Of a stretch of 64,000 nucleotides of DNA, positions 51,930 through 60,768 are shown piece by piece. The stretch is from positions 1,180,001 through 1,244,000 of the forward strand of contig JAHBXF010000002.1 of NCBI GenBank assembly GCA_019636615.1, in the 5' to 3' direction. The notes beneath the pieces are model-generated. The model ran no database searches and was not told the origin of the DNA. It saw only the letters and a list, made by a program, of their open reading frames with translations. A program made the translations under genes and the position numbers. Every line of letters starts with the position of its first letter. The first letter of the stretch is position 1. Source of the stretch: Phycisphaeraceae bacterium. Its GTDB lineage: Bacteria > Planctomycetota > Phycisphaerae > Phycisphaerales > UBA1924.

Positions 51930-51965
51930 GCAGCCCCTCCCAACGCCGGAGGGGCTGCTTTGTTT
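51930..51965 (+). terminator. Rho-independent terminator of tRNA-Leu
   Basis: An 11-bp perfect stem (GCAGCCCCTCC / GGAGGGGCTGC) with a 7-nt loop is followed by TTTGTTT. The remaining bases to 52201 hold no gene, only the leader of the S9 peptidase gene with AGGAGCC before its ATG. Confidence 0.85.
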
Positions 51966-52201
51966 GAGACCCGGTTCCGTGCGATGCGCTGACTCACGGC
52001 CGGCGCCCGGCAGCGCTGACAGGGACGCGCCGGTATGGGCTCAGGCGATTCAGCGTGAACCGGCCGGCTTACCCTGAGACTGTGAAAGTTTGGCCAGAGG
52101 CCTCCCCGCCCTCGCCGGGCACCAACCGCCGAGGCCCTGAACGCACGACCGGCCGCCACGTATTGACGGCAACACAACTTTCAACCCCCCGAGGAGCCAG
52201 T

Positions 52202-54265
52202 ATGCAGAAGTTGACCGCGCTGACCATTCCCGCCCTGCTCGCCTGCTCCATTTTCACGAGCGTGGGCGCAGGGCAGACGACCGCGCCAACAACCATGGAC
52301 GGCGCGCCGCTCATTCCAAGGGCCACGTTCTTCGGCAACCCCGACCGCGCGGGGCCTCAGATCAGCCCTGACGGCAAGCACATCGCCTTCCTCGCTGATT
52401 CTGGCGGCAAACTCAATGTCTTCGTCGCACCCGCCGACAAGCCCGACGAGGCCCGCGCCGTGACCAACGACACGGCGCGCGGCATCCGCCAGTATTTCTG
52501 GGCCTACACCAGCGAGCACCTGATCTACCTGCAGGACCAGGGCGGCAACGAGAACTGGCGTGTCTACAGCGTCAACCTCGGCACGGGCGCCGTGAAAGAC
52601 CTGACCCCGTTCGACGGCGTGCGCGCCAACATCGAAGGGGTGAGCGAGAAGATCCCCACGGAGATCATCGTGGGCCTCAACAGGCGTGTGCCGCAACTGC
52701 ACGACCTCTACCGCGTGAATATCTCCACGGGCGAACTCACCCCCGTGCTCGAAAACCCGGGCTTTGTCGGGTTCGTCACCGACGACGCGTACAACGTTCG
52801 CTTCGCGATGCGTTTCGCCGAGGACGGCGGCATGGAAGTGGTCCGCAACACGGGCGACAACGCCTCGCCCGACTGGAAGCCCTTCGAACGCATCCCCATG
52901 GAAGACACGAACACCACAAGCCCCGTGGGGTTCGATAAGACCGGCAACGTGCTCTACATGCTCGACAGCCGCGAGCGCAACACCGCCGCGCTCTTCGCGG
53001 TGAACCTGGAAACCGGCGACCGCACGCTGATTGCGCAGGACGACCGTGCCGACGTGAGCGGGACGATGCAGCACCCGACCACGAAGAAGATCGAGGCCGT
53101 CGCCTCGACCTACCTCAAGCGTGAGTGGCAGTTCCTTGACCCTGCGATCCGCGCCGACTTTGAGCGGCTTCGCGCCGTCGAGACCGGCGAGGTGAGCGTG
53201 ATCAGCCGCACCCTCGACGACGCGACATGGATCGTGCAGTACATGCACGACGCGGGCCCGGCGCGCTGGTACCGCTTCGACCGCTCCAGCGGCAAGACCA
53301 CGTACCTCTTCTCCAACCGCAAGAGCCTCGAAGGGCTGCCCCTCGCCCCGATGCACGCGGTGGAGATCAAGAGCCGCGACGGCCTGAACCTGGTCTCGTA
53401 CCTCACCCTGCCCGTGTGGGCAACCTCTGACAACGGCGTGAAGCCGGTCGGCGGCCCGCTGCCCATGGTGCTGCTTGTTCACGGCGGGCCGTGGGCCCGC
53501 GACAACTGGGGCTTCAACGGTGTGCACCAGTGGCTGTCCAACCGCGGCTACGCGGTGCTCAGCGTCAACTTCCGCGGCTCGACGGGCCTGGGCAAAGAGT
53601 TCCTCAACGCCGGCAACCGCGAGTGGGCCGCGAAGATGCACGACGACCTGCTCGACGCGGTGAACTGGGCCGTTGAATCCGGCATCGCCAGGCGTGACAA
53701 GGTCGCCATCATGGGCGGCTCGTACGGCGGCTACGCGACGCTCGTGGGCGTGACATTCACCCCCGATGTCTTCGCTTGCGGCGTGTCGATCGTCGGCCCG
53801 AGCAACATCGTCACCCTGCTCAACACCATCCCCCCCTACTGGGCCCCCATGGTGCAGATGTTCAAAGACCGCGTGGGCGACCACACCACAGAAGATGGGC
53901 GCGCCTTCCTCGAAAGCCGCAGCCCGTTGAACTTCGTTGACCGCATCCGCCGCCCCCTGCTCATCGGCCAGGGCGCCAACGACCCGCGCGTCAAGCAGAG
54001 CGAGAGCGATCAGATCGTTCAGGCGATGCAGAAGCACAACATCCCTGTGACCTACGTGCTCTTCCCCGATGAGGGCCACGGCTTCGCACGCCCCGAGAAC
54101 AACATGGCCTTCTTCGCTGTGACCGAGGCGTTCCTGGCGGGCCCGCTGGGAGGCCGCTTCCAGCCCATCGGCGGCGATGTCGAAGCCAGCACTGCTCAGG
54201 TGCCCGCCGGCGCCGAGTTTGTGCCCGGCCTCAGCGGCGGCGCGGCCAAGCCCGCGGGCAACTGA
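52202..54265 (+). CDS. Exported S9-family (prolyl oligopeptidase-like) serine peptidase
   Basis: 687 residues. A signal peptide (to about residue 24, SVGAG) and an N-terminal beta-propeller (GPQISPDGKHIAFLAD and following blades) occupy roughly residues 40-400. The C-terminal alpha/beta-hydrolase has PMVLLVHGGPWARDNWGF, the nucleophile elbow MGGSYGGYA (Ser), the Asp in GQGANDPRVKQSESD and the His in DEGHGFARPEN. Acylaminoacyl-peptidase and dipeptidyl-peptidase activities are both seen in this group. The ATG at 52202 follows GAGGAGCC. It is a single-gene unit closed by a strong terminator. Confidence 0.93.
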   Translation: MQKLTALTIPALLACSIFTSVGAGQTTAPTTMDGAPLIPRATFFGNPDRAGPQISPDGKHIAFLADSGGKLNVFVAPADKPDEARAVTNDTARGIRQYFWAYTSEHLIYLQDQGGNENWRVYSVNLGTGAVKDLTPFDGVRANIEGVSEKIPTEIIVGLNRRVPQLHDLYRVNISTGELTPVLENPGFVGFVTDDAYNVRFAMRFAEDGGMEVVRNTGDNASPDWKPFERIPMEDTNTTSPVGFDKTGNVLYMLDSRERNTAALFAVNLETGDRTLIAQDDRADVSGTMQHPTTKKIEAVASTYLKREWQFLDPAIRADFERLRAVETGEVSVISRTLDDATWIVQYMHDAGPARWYRFDRSSGKTTYLFSNRKSLEGLPLAPMHAVEIKSRDGLNLVSYLTLPVWATSDNGVKPVGGPLPMVLLVHGGPWARDNWGFNGVHQWLSNRGYAVLSVNFRGSTGLGKEFLNAGNREWAAKMHDDLLDAVNWAVESGIARRDKVAIMGGSYGGYATLVGVTFTPDVFACGVSIVGPSNIVTLLNTIPPYWAPMVQMFKDRVGDHTTEDGRAFLESRSPLNFVDRIRRPLLIGQGANDPRVKQSESDQIVQAMQKHNIPVTYVLFPDEGHGFARPENNMAFFAVTEAFLAGPLGGRFQPIGGDVEASTAQVPAGAEFVPGLSGGAAKPAGN

Positions 54266-54296
54266 GCCCCCGTCACGCATCTTCATGCTCAAACAC

Positions 54297-54332
54297 CGCC
54301 GCGCCCCCACCACCCGGGGGCGCGGCGTTTTT
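54297..54332 (+). terminator. Rho-independent terminator of the S9 peptidase gene
   Basis: A 12-bp perfect GC stem (CGCCGCGCCCCC / GGGGGCGCGGCG) with a 7-nt loop is followed by five T. Confidence 0.9.
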
Positions 54333-54517
54333 GATGGTGCGGCTTGGCCCCAGGTCATCGCGCATGGCCCTGACCCGACGCGCGCAACACCTGTCTCGCT
54401 CAGACGTCCGAGAACGCCCTGCGAGACACGCAAAGGCCGCGCTGACTTATTGCCCCACCCATCCAAGGCACACCCGTCGGAAGATCGGTGCACCGGCTGG
54501 TCGATAATGACCGTCAG

Positions 54518-57301
54518 ATGCCCCCACGTCTGTGCGTCATCTTTGTCGCTCTGCTCGCAACGCTGTCGCACGGCGCGGATGAACCGACCGATGTTCCCCC
54601 TTCGAGCAGGCGGCCCGAACTGGCGGGGCGTGTGGTCAAGGTCTTTGACTTTGAGGAACGCTCTTCGAACCCGGGGCTCTTCCCGCGCGATTGGTATCTG
54701 GGACAGTCTGACCCCGACAGCGGCTACACGCGCCATGGCTTCCCGCCATGGAACCGCGCGACCCTGAACTACACCGGCGAAGAGGGGCGTGCCTTCCGCG
54801 GCGAGGGCTCGGTCATGCTGCACGCCTCGGGCGGCAGCGCCTCGCTCACGCTCAGCCCGGGCGTGATCCCCATCTTCGAGAACTCGCCGTATGAAGTCTC
54901 TGCTCGCGTCGCCACGCGCGGCATGAAGCACGCACGCGCGTACCTGGCCACGCGGCTGCTCGACGAACGGGGCGAACCGATCCCCGCGACGACGCGCCGC
55001 AGCGCCCCGATTCAAAGCGAAGAAGCGTGGGCGCTGTCAAGAGTGCCTGTGGCTTCCGGTGTCTCGGGCGCCGCCTTCCTGCAGATCGAACTCCTCCTGT
55101 TGCAGCCGGAACAGGCCGCGGGCCTCGCCCCGGGGCCCTTTCATGTCTGGCAGCAGGACATCGGGGTATCGGCGTGGTTTGATGATGTCACGGTGATCCA
55201 GCCGCCGATGATCACGCTGCGCACGAACCAGGCTACCAACGTGGTGAGCGCACCCGAAGAGATCGCCATCACCATGCTGGTGCGTGACCTCACCGGCGAC
55301 GACCTGACCGCGCACCTGACTGTGACCGATGCCTGGGGCAGGCTTGTAGACTCGGCACGCCATGACCTTGGCCCGGGCGGCGCGACGACCGTGTGGAAGC
55401 CCCGGCTGCACCGATTCGGATGGTACAGGCTGCGCGTTGACGTGAACAGCGGCGATGGCACCGTGGGCGAGCGGGAAACATCGTTCGTGTGGCTGGCACC
55501 GTCGCTGCCGGCGATGCCCAGAAGGGCCGCGCCGATCCGCCCGATGGAAGAGATCGACAGCCATCATTGCTGGGCCTATGTGCGGGATGTGCCGGGCCAT
55601 GGGGCGGGCCTGCTGCACCTGGCGAGCACGCTGGGGGTCGGCGGCGCGGTGCTTCCCCTCTGGAGCACGAGCACACCGGGCAACGAGATCTCGCTGCTGG
55701 CGCCGGAGATCATCGACGCGCTGTTGCACAACGACCTCGACGCGGCCTTTTCGATCCCGCGTGCGTTGCCGCACGAGAGCGAAACACCCACCCCGCTCGA
55801 TGCCTGGGGAATGATGGCCGGAGATGCCTCGCTCTGGAGCGAGACCCTCACGCCGTACATGGATCGTTTCGGCCAGCGCGTCCGGCGCTGGCATATCGGC
55901 ACGCCCGATCCAGAGTCGTGGACGCCGCTGCGAGAGAACTTCCCCGCCGAGGCACGCCGAATCGCCGCGGGGCTGGCAACACTCGTGCCGGGGCCCATCG
56001 TGGGTGTGCCCGCCGCCTGGGACATTCTGCCAGACGCACGCGCGGGCGAGGTCGCGGCAACCGCGTATATCTGCGCGGCCCCGCCCGGGACCTCTGCCGC
56101 GTCGGTCGCCGCCGCCGTGGACGGCTGGCGCGGCCTTGCGCCTGATCCATCGCGTGCTGTCACCTTTGTGCTCGGGGGTTCACACCCGGCCGAGCTTGTC
56201 AAGCACATGGTCGAGTTCTGGGGCGCTGCCTATCAGCCCGACGGCGCGCCGGCCTCGTTCCACCTGGGCCTCTCGGATCTCTGGCGGCCCAGCACACACA
56301 CGCCCGCCGGCATCGAGCCCTCGCACACTTTCGGCGCCGCCCGCACCGCGCTGACCGCGCTGCGTGGCCGTCGTGTGGTTGGCGAGTATCCCATGTCGCC
56401 GGGCGTGCGCTGCATCATCCTGGCGCCCGCGGCCCCGCAGCAGGCCGCGCGCGGGGGGGCGCTGGTGATTTGGAACGAGAGCGCGCCCCCCGGCGAGGCG
56501 CACGTCACAACCTACCTGGGAGACGGGCCGATCCGCGTGATCGACATCGACGGCAATGAACGAACCGTTCTGAACTCGGCAGATTCAACCGGCCAGGCGA
56601 CCCGCATCGAGGCGGGGCCCGAGCCCGTCTTTGTGGAAGGGATCGACCTTGAGTTCGTGAGGTTCCTCGTGGGTTTCCAGGTTGAGCCGATCCTGCTCGA
56701 GGCCAGCAACACCCAGCACAGTCTCGACCTGCTCATCCGCAATCCGTGGCGGGTGGGCGTATCGGGCACCATCTCGGTGCTCGAACCGGGCGGCTATCAC
56801 TCCTCGCGCCGTGATCGTTCGTGGCGGGTTTCACCCCGCACCATCCCTTTCACCATCGGCCCGGGCGAAGAGAAGCGCGTGCCCTTCAGCGTGGCCTATG
56901 GCACAAGCCAGGAAGTGGGCTCTCGTGACTTTGTCTTTCAGGTGGAACTGGCGGGCGAACGTTCGTACGCGCCGGTTGAAGTGCGCCGGCGGTTCGAGAT
57001 CGGCCGGCGAGACCTCACGCTGGACCTGACCGCCGGCATCGCCGAGAACGAGCAGGATGTTGTCGTGCAGGCGCTCATCGGCAACGCGGGCGAGAAGACG
57101 ATGTCGCTCGATCTGACGCTCTTCCCGCCGGACCATGCCCGCATGAAGAGCGCGGTGGCCAATCTGCTGCCGGGCCATCAGGGCGTGCGCCGCTTTGTGC
57201 TGCGGGGCCAGCGCGAGCAGATGAAGGGCCAAACCCTCATGCTCACCGTGCGGGACAGCGCCAGCGGCGCACAGATCACCCGCTCGGTGCGCGTGCCGTA
57301 G
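54518..57301 (+). CDS. Large exported protein of unknown function
   Basis: About 927 residues. A signal peptide is followed by a beta-sandwich-like region (VVKVFDFEERSSNPGLFPRDWY, SVMLHASGGSASLTL) resembling carbohydrate-binding folds. The middle region (about residues 330-640) has the alternation of a TIM-barrel and SHHCWAYVRD, GPIVGVPAAWDI and FHLGLSDLW. Several beta-domains with Ig-like character come last. No glycosidase signature was recognised. The start at ATG 54518 gives a clean signal peptide; GATAAT at 54503 lies 9 nt upstream. Its 3' end overlaps the convergent methyltransferase by 26 nt. Confidence 0.7.
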   Translation: MPPRLCVIFVALLATLSHGADEPTDVPPSSRRPELAGRVVKVFDFEERSSNPGLFPRDWYLGQSDPDSGYTRHGFPPWNRATLNYTGEEGRAFRGEGSVMLHASGGSASLTLSPGVIPIFENSPYEVSARVATRGMKHARAYLATRLLDERGEPIPATTRRSAPIQSEEAWALSRVPVASGVSGAAFLQIELLLLQPEQAAGLAPGPFHVWQQDIGVSAWFDDVTVIQPPMITLRTNQATNVVSAPEEIAITMLVRDLTGDDLTAHLTVTDAWGRLVDSARHDLGPGGATTVWKPRLHRFGWYRLRVDVNSGDGTVGERETSFVWLAPSLPAMPRRAAPIRPMEEIDSHHCWAYVRDVPGHGAGLLHLASTLGVGGAVLPLWSTSTPGNEISLLAPEIIDALLHNDLDAAFSIPRALPHESETPTPLDAWGMMAGDASLWSETLTPYMDRFGQRVRRWHIGTPDPESWTPLRENFPAEARRIAAGLATLVPGPIVGVPAAWDILPDARAGEVAATAYICAAPPGTSAASVAAAVDGWRGLAPDPSRAVTFVLGGSHPAELVKHMVEFWGAAYQPDGAPASFHLGLSDLWRPSTHTPAGIEPSHTFGAARTALTALRGRRVVGEYPMSPGVRCIILAPAAPQQAARGGALVIWNESAPPGEAHVTTYLGDGPIRVIDIDGNERTVLNSADSTGQATRIEAGPEPVFVEGIDLEFVRFLVGFQVEPILLEASNTQHSLDLLIRNPWRVGVSGTISVLEPGGYHSSRRDRSWRVSPRTIPFTIGPGEEKRVPFSVAYGTSQEVGSRDFVFQVELAGERSYAPVEVRRRFEIGRRDLTLDLTAGIAENEQDVVVQALIGNAGEKTMSLDLTLFPPDHARMKSAVANLLPGHQGVRRFVLRGQREQMKGQTLMLTVRDSASGAQITRSVRVP

Positions 57302-58133
57302 CACCGACGGGCTTGCGCAGCACAAAGACGCAGTACCCCGCGCCGGCCGGTGTGGCGGGGCCACCTTCGCCATCGGTCACCGCCTCGATCCGCAGCGGGG
57401 TTTGACCCACCAGCCGTGTCCACTGCGCCAGGTCAAAGGCGTGCAACGAGTACGCCGAGTCTACATGCCTCGTTTCGCCCTTGCGCTTCACCACCATGTG
57501 GCTGATGACCTGCTCGGCGCGGCCGCGGCCTTTGCCGCCGGGGGCGGGCAGGTATTGAACCACCTGTGTGACCGATAGACCGCGACCGCGACCCTGCCAG
57601 ACATCCTCGGTCGGCGCTTCGTGGCCGTAGTCGCTCAGGCTGAGCCCGACGATGTACACCCCGCCGGGGCGGAGCACGCGAGACACAGCGCACAGATGGT
57701 CTTTCACCGCGGCGTCGGACGAAAGATGCCGCAGCGTGTTGATGAGGTTGAAGGCTACATCAACCACGGGACCGTGGGCCCAGCCACGATCAAACGTCCG
57801 CATGTCGGCCGTGAAAAAGGTCGCTCGGCGCGCCGCACCGGCGTCTCGCGCGGCGCTGCGGGCAAACTCGACCATCTCTGGCCGTAGGTCAAAGCCCCAG
57901 CACCGCTCCCCCTTGGCGGCCAACGCGATGCAGTACCGCCCCGTGCCGCACCCCGGTTCGAGCCAGCGCCTCGCCTCGCCCGCGCCGAGAAATCGACGCG
58001 CCATCCGCCTCAGCGCGGCCACGTCACCAGTGGTGCCGGGTTTGTGCAGAACGTCGTAGACCAGCGGGTCGGCGTAGAAGTCTGCCTCGACCGCTTCAAC
58101 AGGTTCGGGTTTCTTGCGCGATACTCTTGCCAC
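57276..58133 (-). CDS. SAM-dependent methyltransferase
   Basis: About 285 residues. SAM-binding motif I is WLEPGCGTGRYCIALAAKG, then CWGFDLRPEMVEFAR (motif II), ATFFTADMRTFD, VAFNLINTLRHL and VLRPGGVYIVGLSL, a class I methyltransferase of the Methyltransf_25/ubiE-like type. Substrate unknown. No ATG is suitably placed: GTG 58133 (VARVSRKKPEP) is the likely start, six bases after TACGGT. ATG 58178 would reach across the start of the divergent DinB-like gene. Confidence 0.85.
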   Translation of the reverse strand: MARVSRKKPEPVEAVEADFYADPLVYDVLHKPGTTGDVAALRRMARRFLGAGEARRWLEPGCGTGRYCIALAAKGERCWGFDLRPEMVEFARSAARDAGAARRATFFTADMRTFDRGWAHGPVVDVAFNLINTLRHLSSDAAVKDHLCAVSRVLRPGGVYIVGLSLSDYGHEAPTEDVWQGRGRGLSVTQVVQYLPAPGGKGRGRAEQVISHMVVKRKGETRHVDSAYSLHAFDLAQWTRLVGQTPLRIEAVTDGEGGPATPAGAGYCVFVLRKPVGATARAPSG

Positions 58134-58139
58134 GCCACC

Positions 58140-58145
58140 ACCGTA
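58140..58145 (-). promoter_or_regulatory. Putative -10 element (TACGGT) of the methyltransferase gene
   Basis: TACGGT on the minus strand lies six bases before the GTG at 58133; leaderless arrangement. Confidence 0.35.
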
Positions 58146-58176
58146 CGCAGGCCGCGAAGAACCCGGAGAACCCCGC

Positions 58177-58686
58177 ATGAACCCACGCGCCGATCTCATC
58201 GCCCAGGGCATTGAAAGTTGCAAGCCGCTGCTGGGCCGCTACCTCTCTGGAATGGACGAATCGCACGCCGCCGCATCGCCGCCGGGGCTGCCCAACCACC
58301 CGGTGTGGACGCTGGGACACCTGGCGCTCACCATGCACCGCGTGGCGGAACGGTTCGACGGCCAGCCTCTGCCCGCGGACACCTTCGGCAGCGGGCCCGG
58401 GCTGATCAACCCTGAATCGGTCTCCTTCGCCTCGACCCCCACCGACGACCCGTCGCGCTACGTGTCTCTGGCTCGATCGATCGACGCGTACAACGCCGCG
58501 TGCGATCGCCTCGCACGCGCGGTTCGCGCGGCCGATGACAGCACGCTCGACACGCCGACACCGTGGGGCAACACCACAACCACGCTGGCGCTGCTGGCGA
58601 TGCGCATGATATTTCACAACGGCATCCACACCGGCCAGTTGGCAGACCTGCGCCGGGCGATGGGCATGAAGTCGATTTTTTCCTGA
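58177..58686 (+). CDS. DinB/YfiT-like four-helix protein
   Basis: 169 residues. A four-helix bundle pattern with the metal-binding histidine sites expected of DinB-like proteins: NHPVWTLGHLALTMHRVAERF (His between helices 1 and 2) and MRMIFHNGIHTGQLADLRRAMGM (paired His near the C-terminus). Members are metal-dependent transferases for bacillithiol, mycothiol or glutathione, or damage-inducible proteins; the thiol used here is unknown. The ATG at 58177 has GGAGAAC upstream. It diverges from the methyltransferase gene. Confidence 0.87.
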   Translation: MNPRADLIAQGIESCKPLLGRYLSGMDESHAAASPPGLPNHPVWTLGHLALTMHRVAERFDGQPLPADTFGSGPGLINPESVSFASTPTDDPSRYVSLARSIDAYNAACDRLARAVRAADDSTLDTPTPWGNTTTTLALLAMRMIFHNGIHTGQLADLRRAMGMKSIFS

Positions 58687-58696
58687 AACACCCCGC

Positions 58697-60715
58697 TCAG
58701 CCCACGCCGGGAAGGTGCTTGTCGACCCAGTCGTCCTGCCGCAGCACGTTCGCGCGGTTCCGGCGGTCGTTGGCCTCGGCGCGCCGCTGCGCCAACCTGA
58801 AGAGCGTGCCCAGCAGGCCTCGGTTGCGGAACTCCGCCGGGCCCGGGCGGTTGCGCAGCACCGCGGCCAGCCGGGGCATGTACTTGGTGAAGAGGTCGTC
58901 CTCGACGCTCACAAAGATCTGCGCCGAGCCCGGGTCGCCCTGGCGGCCGGAACGGCCGATGAACTGACGATCCACCCGCTTGGCGCTGTGCATCTCGGTG
59001 AGGAGCACGTGAAGCCCGCCCGCCTGCCGGCCGGCATCATCGAGTTTAATGTCTGTGCCGCGCCCGGCCATGTTCGTGGCGACGGTGATGGCGGCGCTGT
59101 GGTCTGAGTTGGTACGTGATCGCCCCTGGCCGGCGCGTGCGATGAAGTCGGCCTCTTCCTTGTCGAAGTTGGCGTTGAGCACCTGGTGGTTCAGGCCCCG
59201 CGATTGCAGCAGCGTGCTGAGCAGTTCTGAAGACGCGATCGACCGCGTGCCCACAAGGATGGGCCGGCCCTGCTGGTGCACATGCTCGATGGAGTCGACA
59301 ATCGCCGCCCACTTATCGCGTGACGTGCGGAATGCCCGCATCGGCCACTGCGCCCTGGCGACCGGGCGGTTGGTGGGGATGACCGTCACGGGGCGCGAAT
59401 AGACCGACTCCATCTCGGCCACGGCGTCGGCCGCGGTGCCCGTCATGCCGCAGAGGAACGGGTAGGTGCGGTAGAACCGCTGGAAACTCATCCTGGCCAG
59501 GGTTTCCCGGTCGGCGGTGATCTCGAGCCCTTCTTTGGCCTCAACGGCCTGGTGCAGGCCGTGTTCCCATGAACGATCGGGCAGGAATCGGCCCGTGTAT
59601 TCGTCCACGATGATGACCTTGCCCTCGACGATCTGGTATTGGTGCTGATTGATGTAGCAGTGGCGGGCCACGAGCGCCTGCCGCACCAGTTCTTCGCCGC
59701 GCCGTGTCGCGCGCCAGATCGGCTCTCCGCCGTGCGAAAGCAGTCTGGCGAACATCGCCCGCAGGCGGTCGATGCCACGCCGCTTGAGTTCGGCGCGCCG
59801 GTGCACGTGGTCGATGCTGAAGTCGGGGCCTTCATCGAGTTTGCCGGCCAGGTCCGCCGCTTCGCGGTAGGCCTTGGCCATTTCATCCTCGCGGCGCGAA
59901 CGCGCGATGATCAGCGGCACGACGCCCTCGTCGATGAGCACGGCGTCGGCCTCGTCAACCATCGCGGCGTGAAGGCCGGGGATCAACGGCCCCCCACCCG
60001 CGGCGCCCTGAAGCATCGCCTGCCTGGCCGACCACGGCGAGTGCGACTGCCCCATGCGGATGGCATCGCGCAGGTAATCCGCCGTGATCTGCTTGGGCGT
60101 GCCGTAAATCACGTTGCGGGCATAGATCGAGGCCCGCTCGCCTGGGTCGGTTTCCTGCGTGATGGCGCCGACGGTGAGCATGCACCGCTTGTAGAGTGCC
60201 GCGCGGCTCACCGCGTCGCGTGACGCCAGGTAATCGTTCACCGTGAAGACATGTAGATGGCGGCGCTGCCACGCGATGAGCGGCGCGGCGATCGAGCCCG
60301 TGAGGGTTTTTCCCTCGCCGGTGAGCATCTCGATGATGCGTCCGTGGTAGAGGGCGAGCGCGCCGATCAACTGCACGTAGTAGGGTTCTTCGCCCGTTTC
60401 TCGGCGTGCGGCTTCTCGCGTGAGGGCCAGCGCGAGGCAGACGGCGTCGCGGTCTTGCCGGCCCCGCATGAAGATCTCACGCTGGCGGGCCAGGGCGTCG
60501 TCGAGCGCGCCGTCTGACATGGTCCGGGCGTGCTCGCGGTGCGTCTCGACGCGCGTGGCCTGCGCCTTGAGTGAGGCCAGGTTGTTGCGGCGGTGAGAGA
60601 GGAGCATGCCCGCACGCGAGGCGACGAGGTCGAGCCCCTTGGGAACGACCGGCCGCTGTCGCCTGCTTCGCAGCGATTCGTAGATCACTTCGTACTGGGT
60701 CAGCGCCTGTGTCAT
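58697..60715 (-). CDS. Shortened SecA-like ATPase
   Basis: 672 residues. NBD1: QLIGALALYHGRIIEMLTGEGKTLTG (Walker A, residues 132-138), VFTVNDYLASRD, YGTPKQITADYLRDA and the DEAD-box counterpart AMVDEADAVLIDE. A preprotein-crosslinking-like insertion follows (VIIVDEYTGRFLPDRSWEHGLHQAVEAKEGLEI). NBD2: LVGTRSIASSELLSTLL, TNMAGRGTDIKL and QFIGRSGRQGDPGSAQIFVSVEDD. The protein ends about 70 residues later, so the helical scaffold remainder, wing domain and zinc-binding tail of normal SecA (850-900 residues) are missing. It lies 53 nt after the M50-HlyD gene and is presumably cotranscribed. It is an accessory SecA working with that module rather than the housekeeping translocase. Confidence 0.9.
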   Translation of the reverse strand: MTQALTQYEVIYESLRSRRQRPVVPKGLDLVASRAGMLLSHRRNNLASLKAQATRVETHREHARTMSDGALDDALARQREIFMRGRQDRDAVCLALALTREAARRETGEEPYYVQLIGALALYHGRIIEMLTGEGKTLTGSIAAPLIAWQRRHLHVFTVNDYLASRDAVSRAALYKRCMLTVGAITQETDPGERASIYARNVIYGTPKQITADYLRDAIRMGQSHSPWSARQAMLQGAAGGGPLIPGLHAAMVDEADAVLIDEGVVPLIIARSRREDEMAKAYREAADLAGKLDEGPDFSIDHVHRRAELKRRGIDRLRAMFARLLSHGGEPIWRATRRGEELVRQALVARHCYINQHQYQIVEGKVIIVDEYTGRFLPDRSWEHGLHQAVEAKEGLEITADRETLARMSFQRFYRTYPFLCGMTGTAADAVAEMESVYSRPVTVIPTNRPVARAQWPMRAFRTSRDKWAAIVDSIEHVHQQGRPILVGTRSIASSELLSTLLQSRGLNHQVLNANFDKEEADFIARAGQGRSRTNSDHSAAITVATNMAGRGTDIKLDDAGRQAGGLHVLLTEMHSAKRVDRQFIGRSGRQGDPGSAQIFVSVEDDLFTKYMPRLAAVLRNRPGPAEFRNRGLLGTLFRLAQRRAEANDRRNRANVLRQDDWVDKHLPGVG

Positions 60716-60768
60716 CGTGGGTGTGCTTGTGCCCTTGTCGGCCGTGGAGGTGCGTGCCCCCGGTCGGG

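Noticed and set aside
52055..52201. A longer N-terminus for the S9 peptidase
   Set aside because: The ATG at 52202 has AGGAGCC and opens with a clean signal peptide; the extension lacks both.
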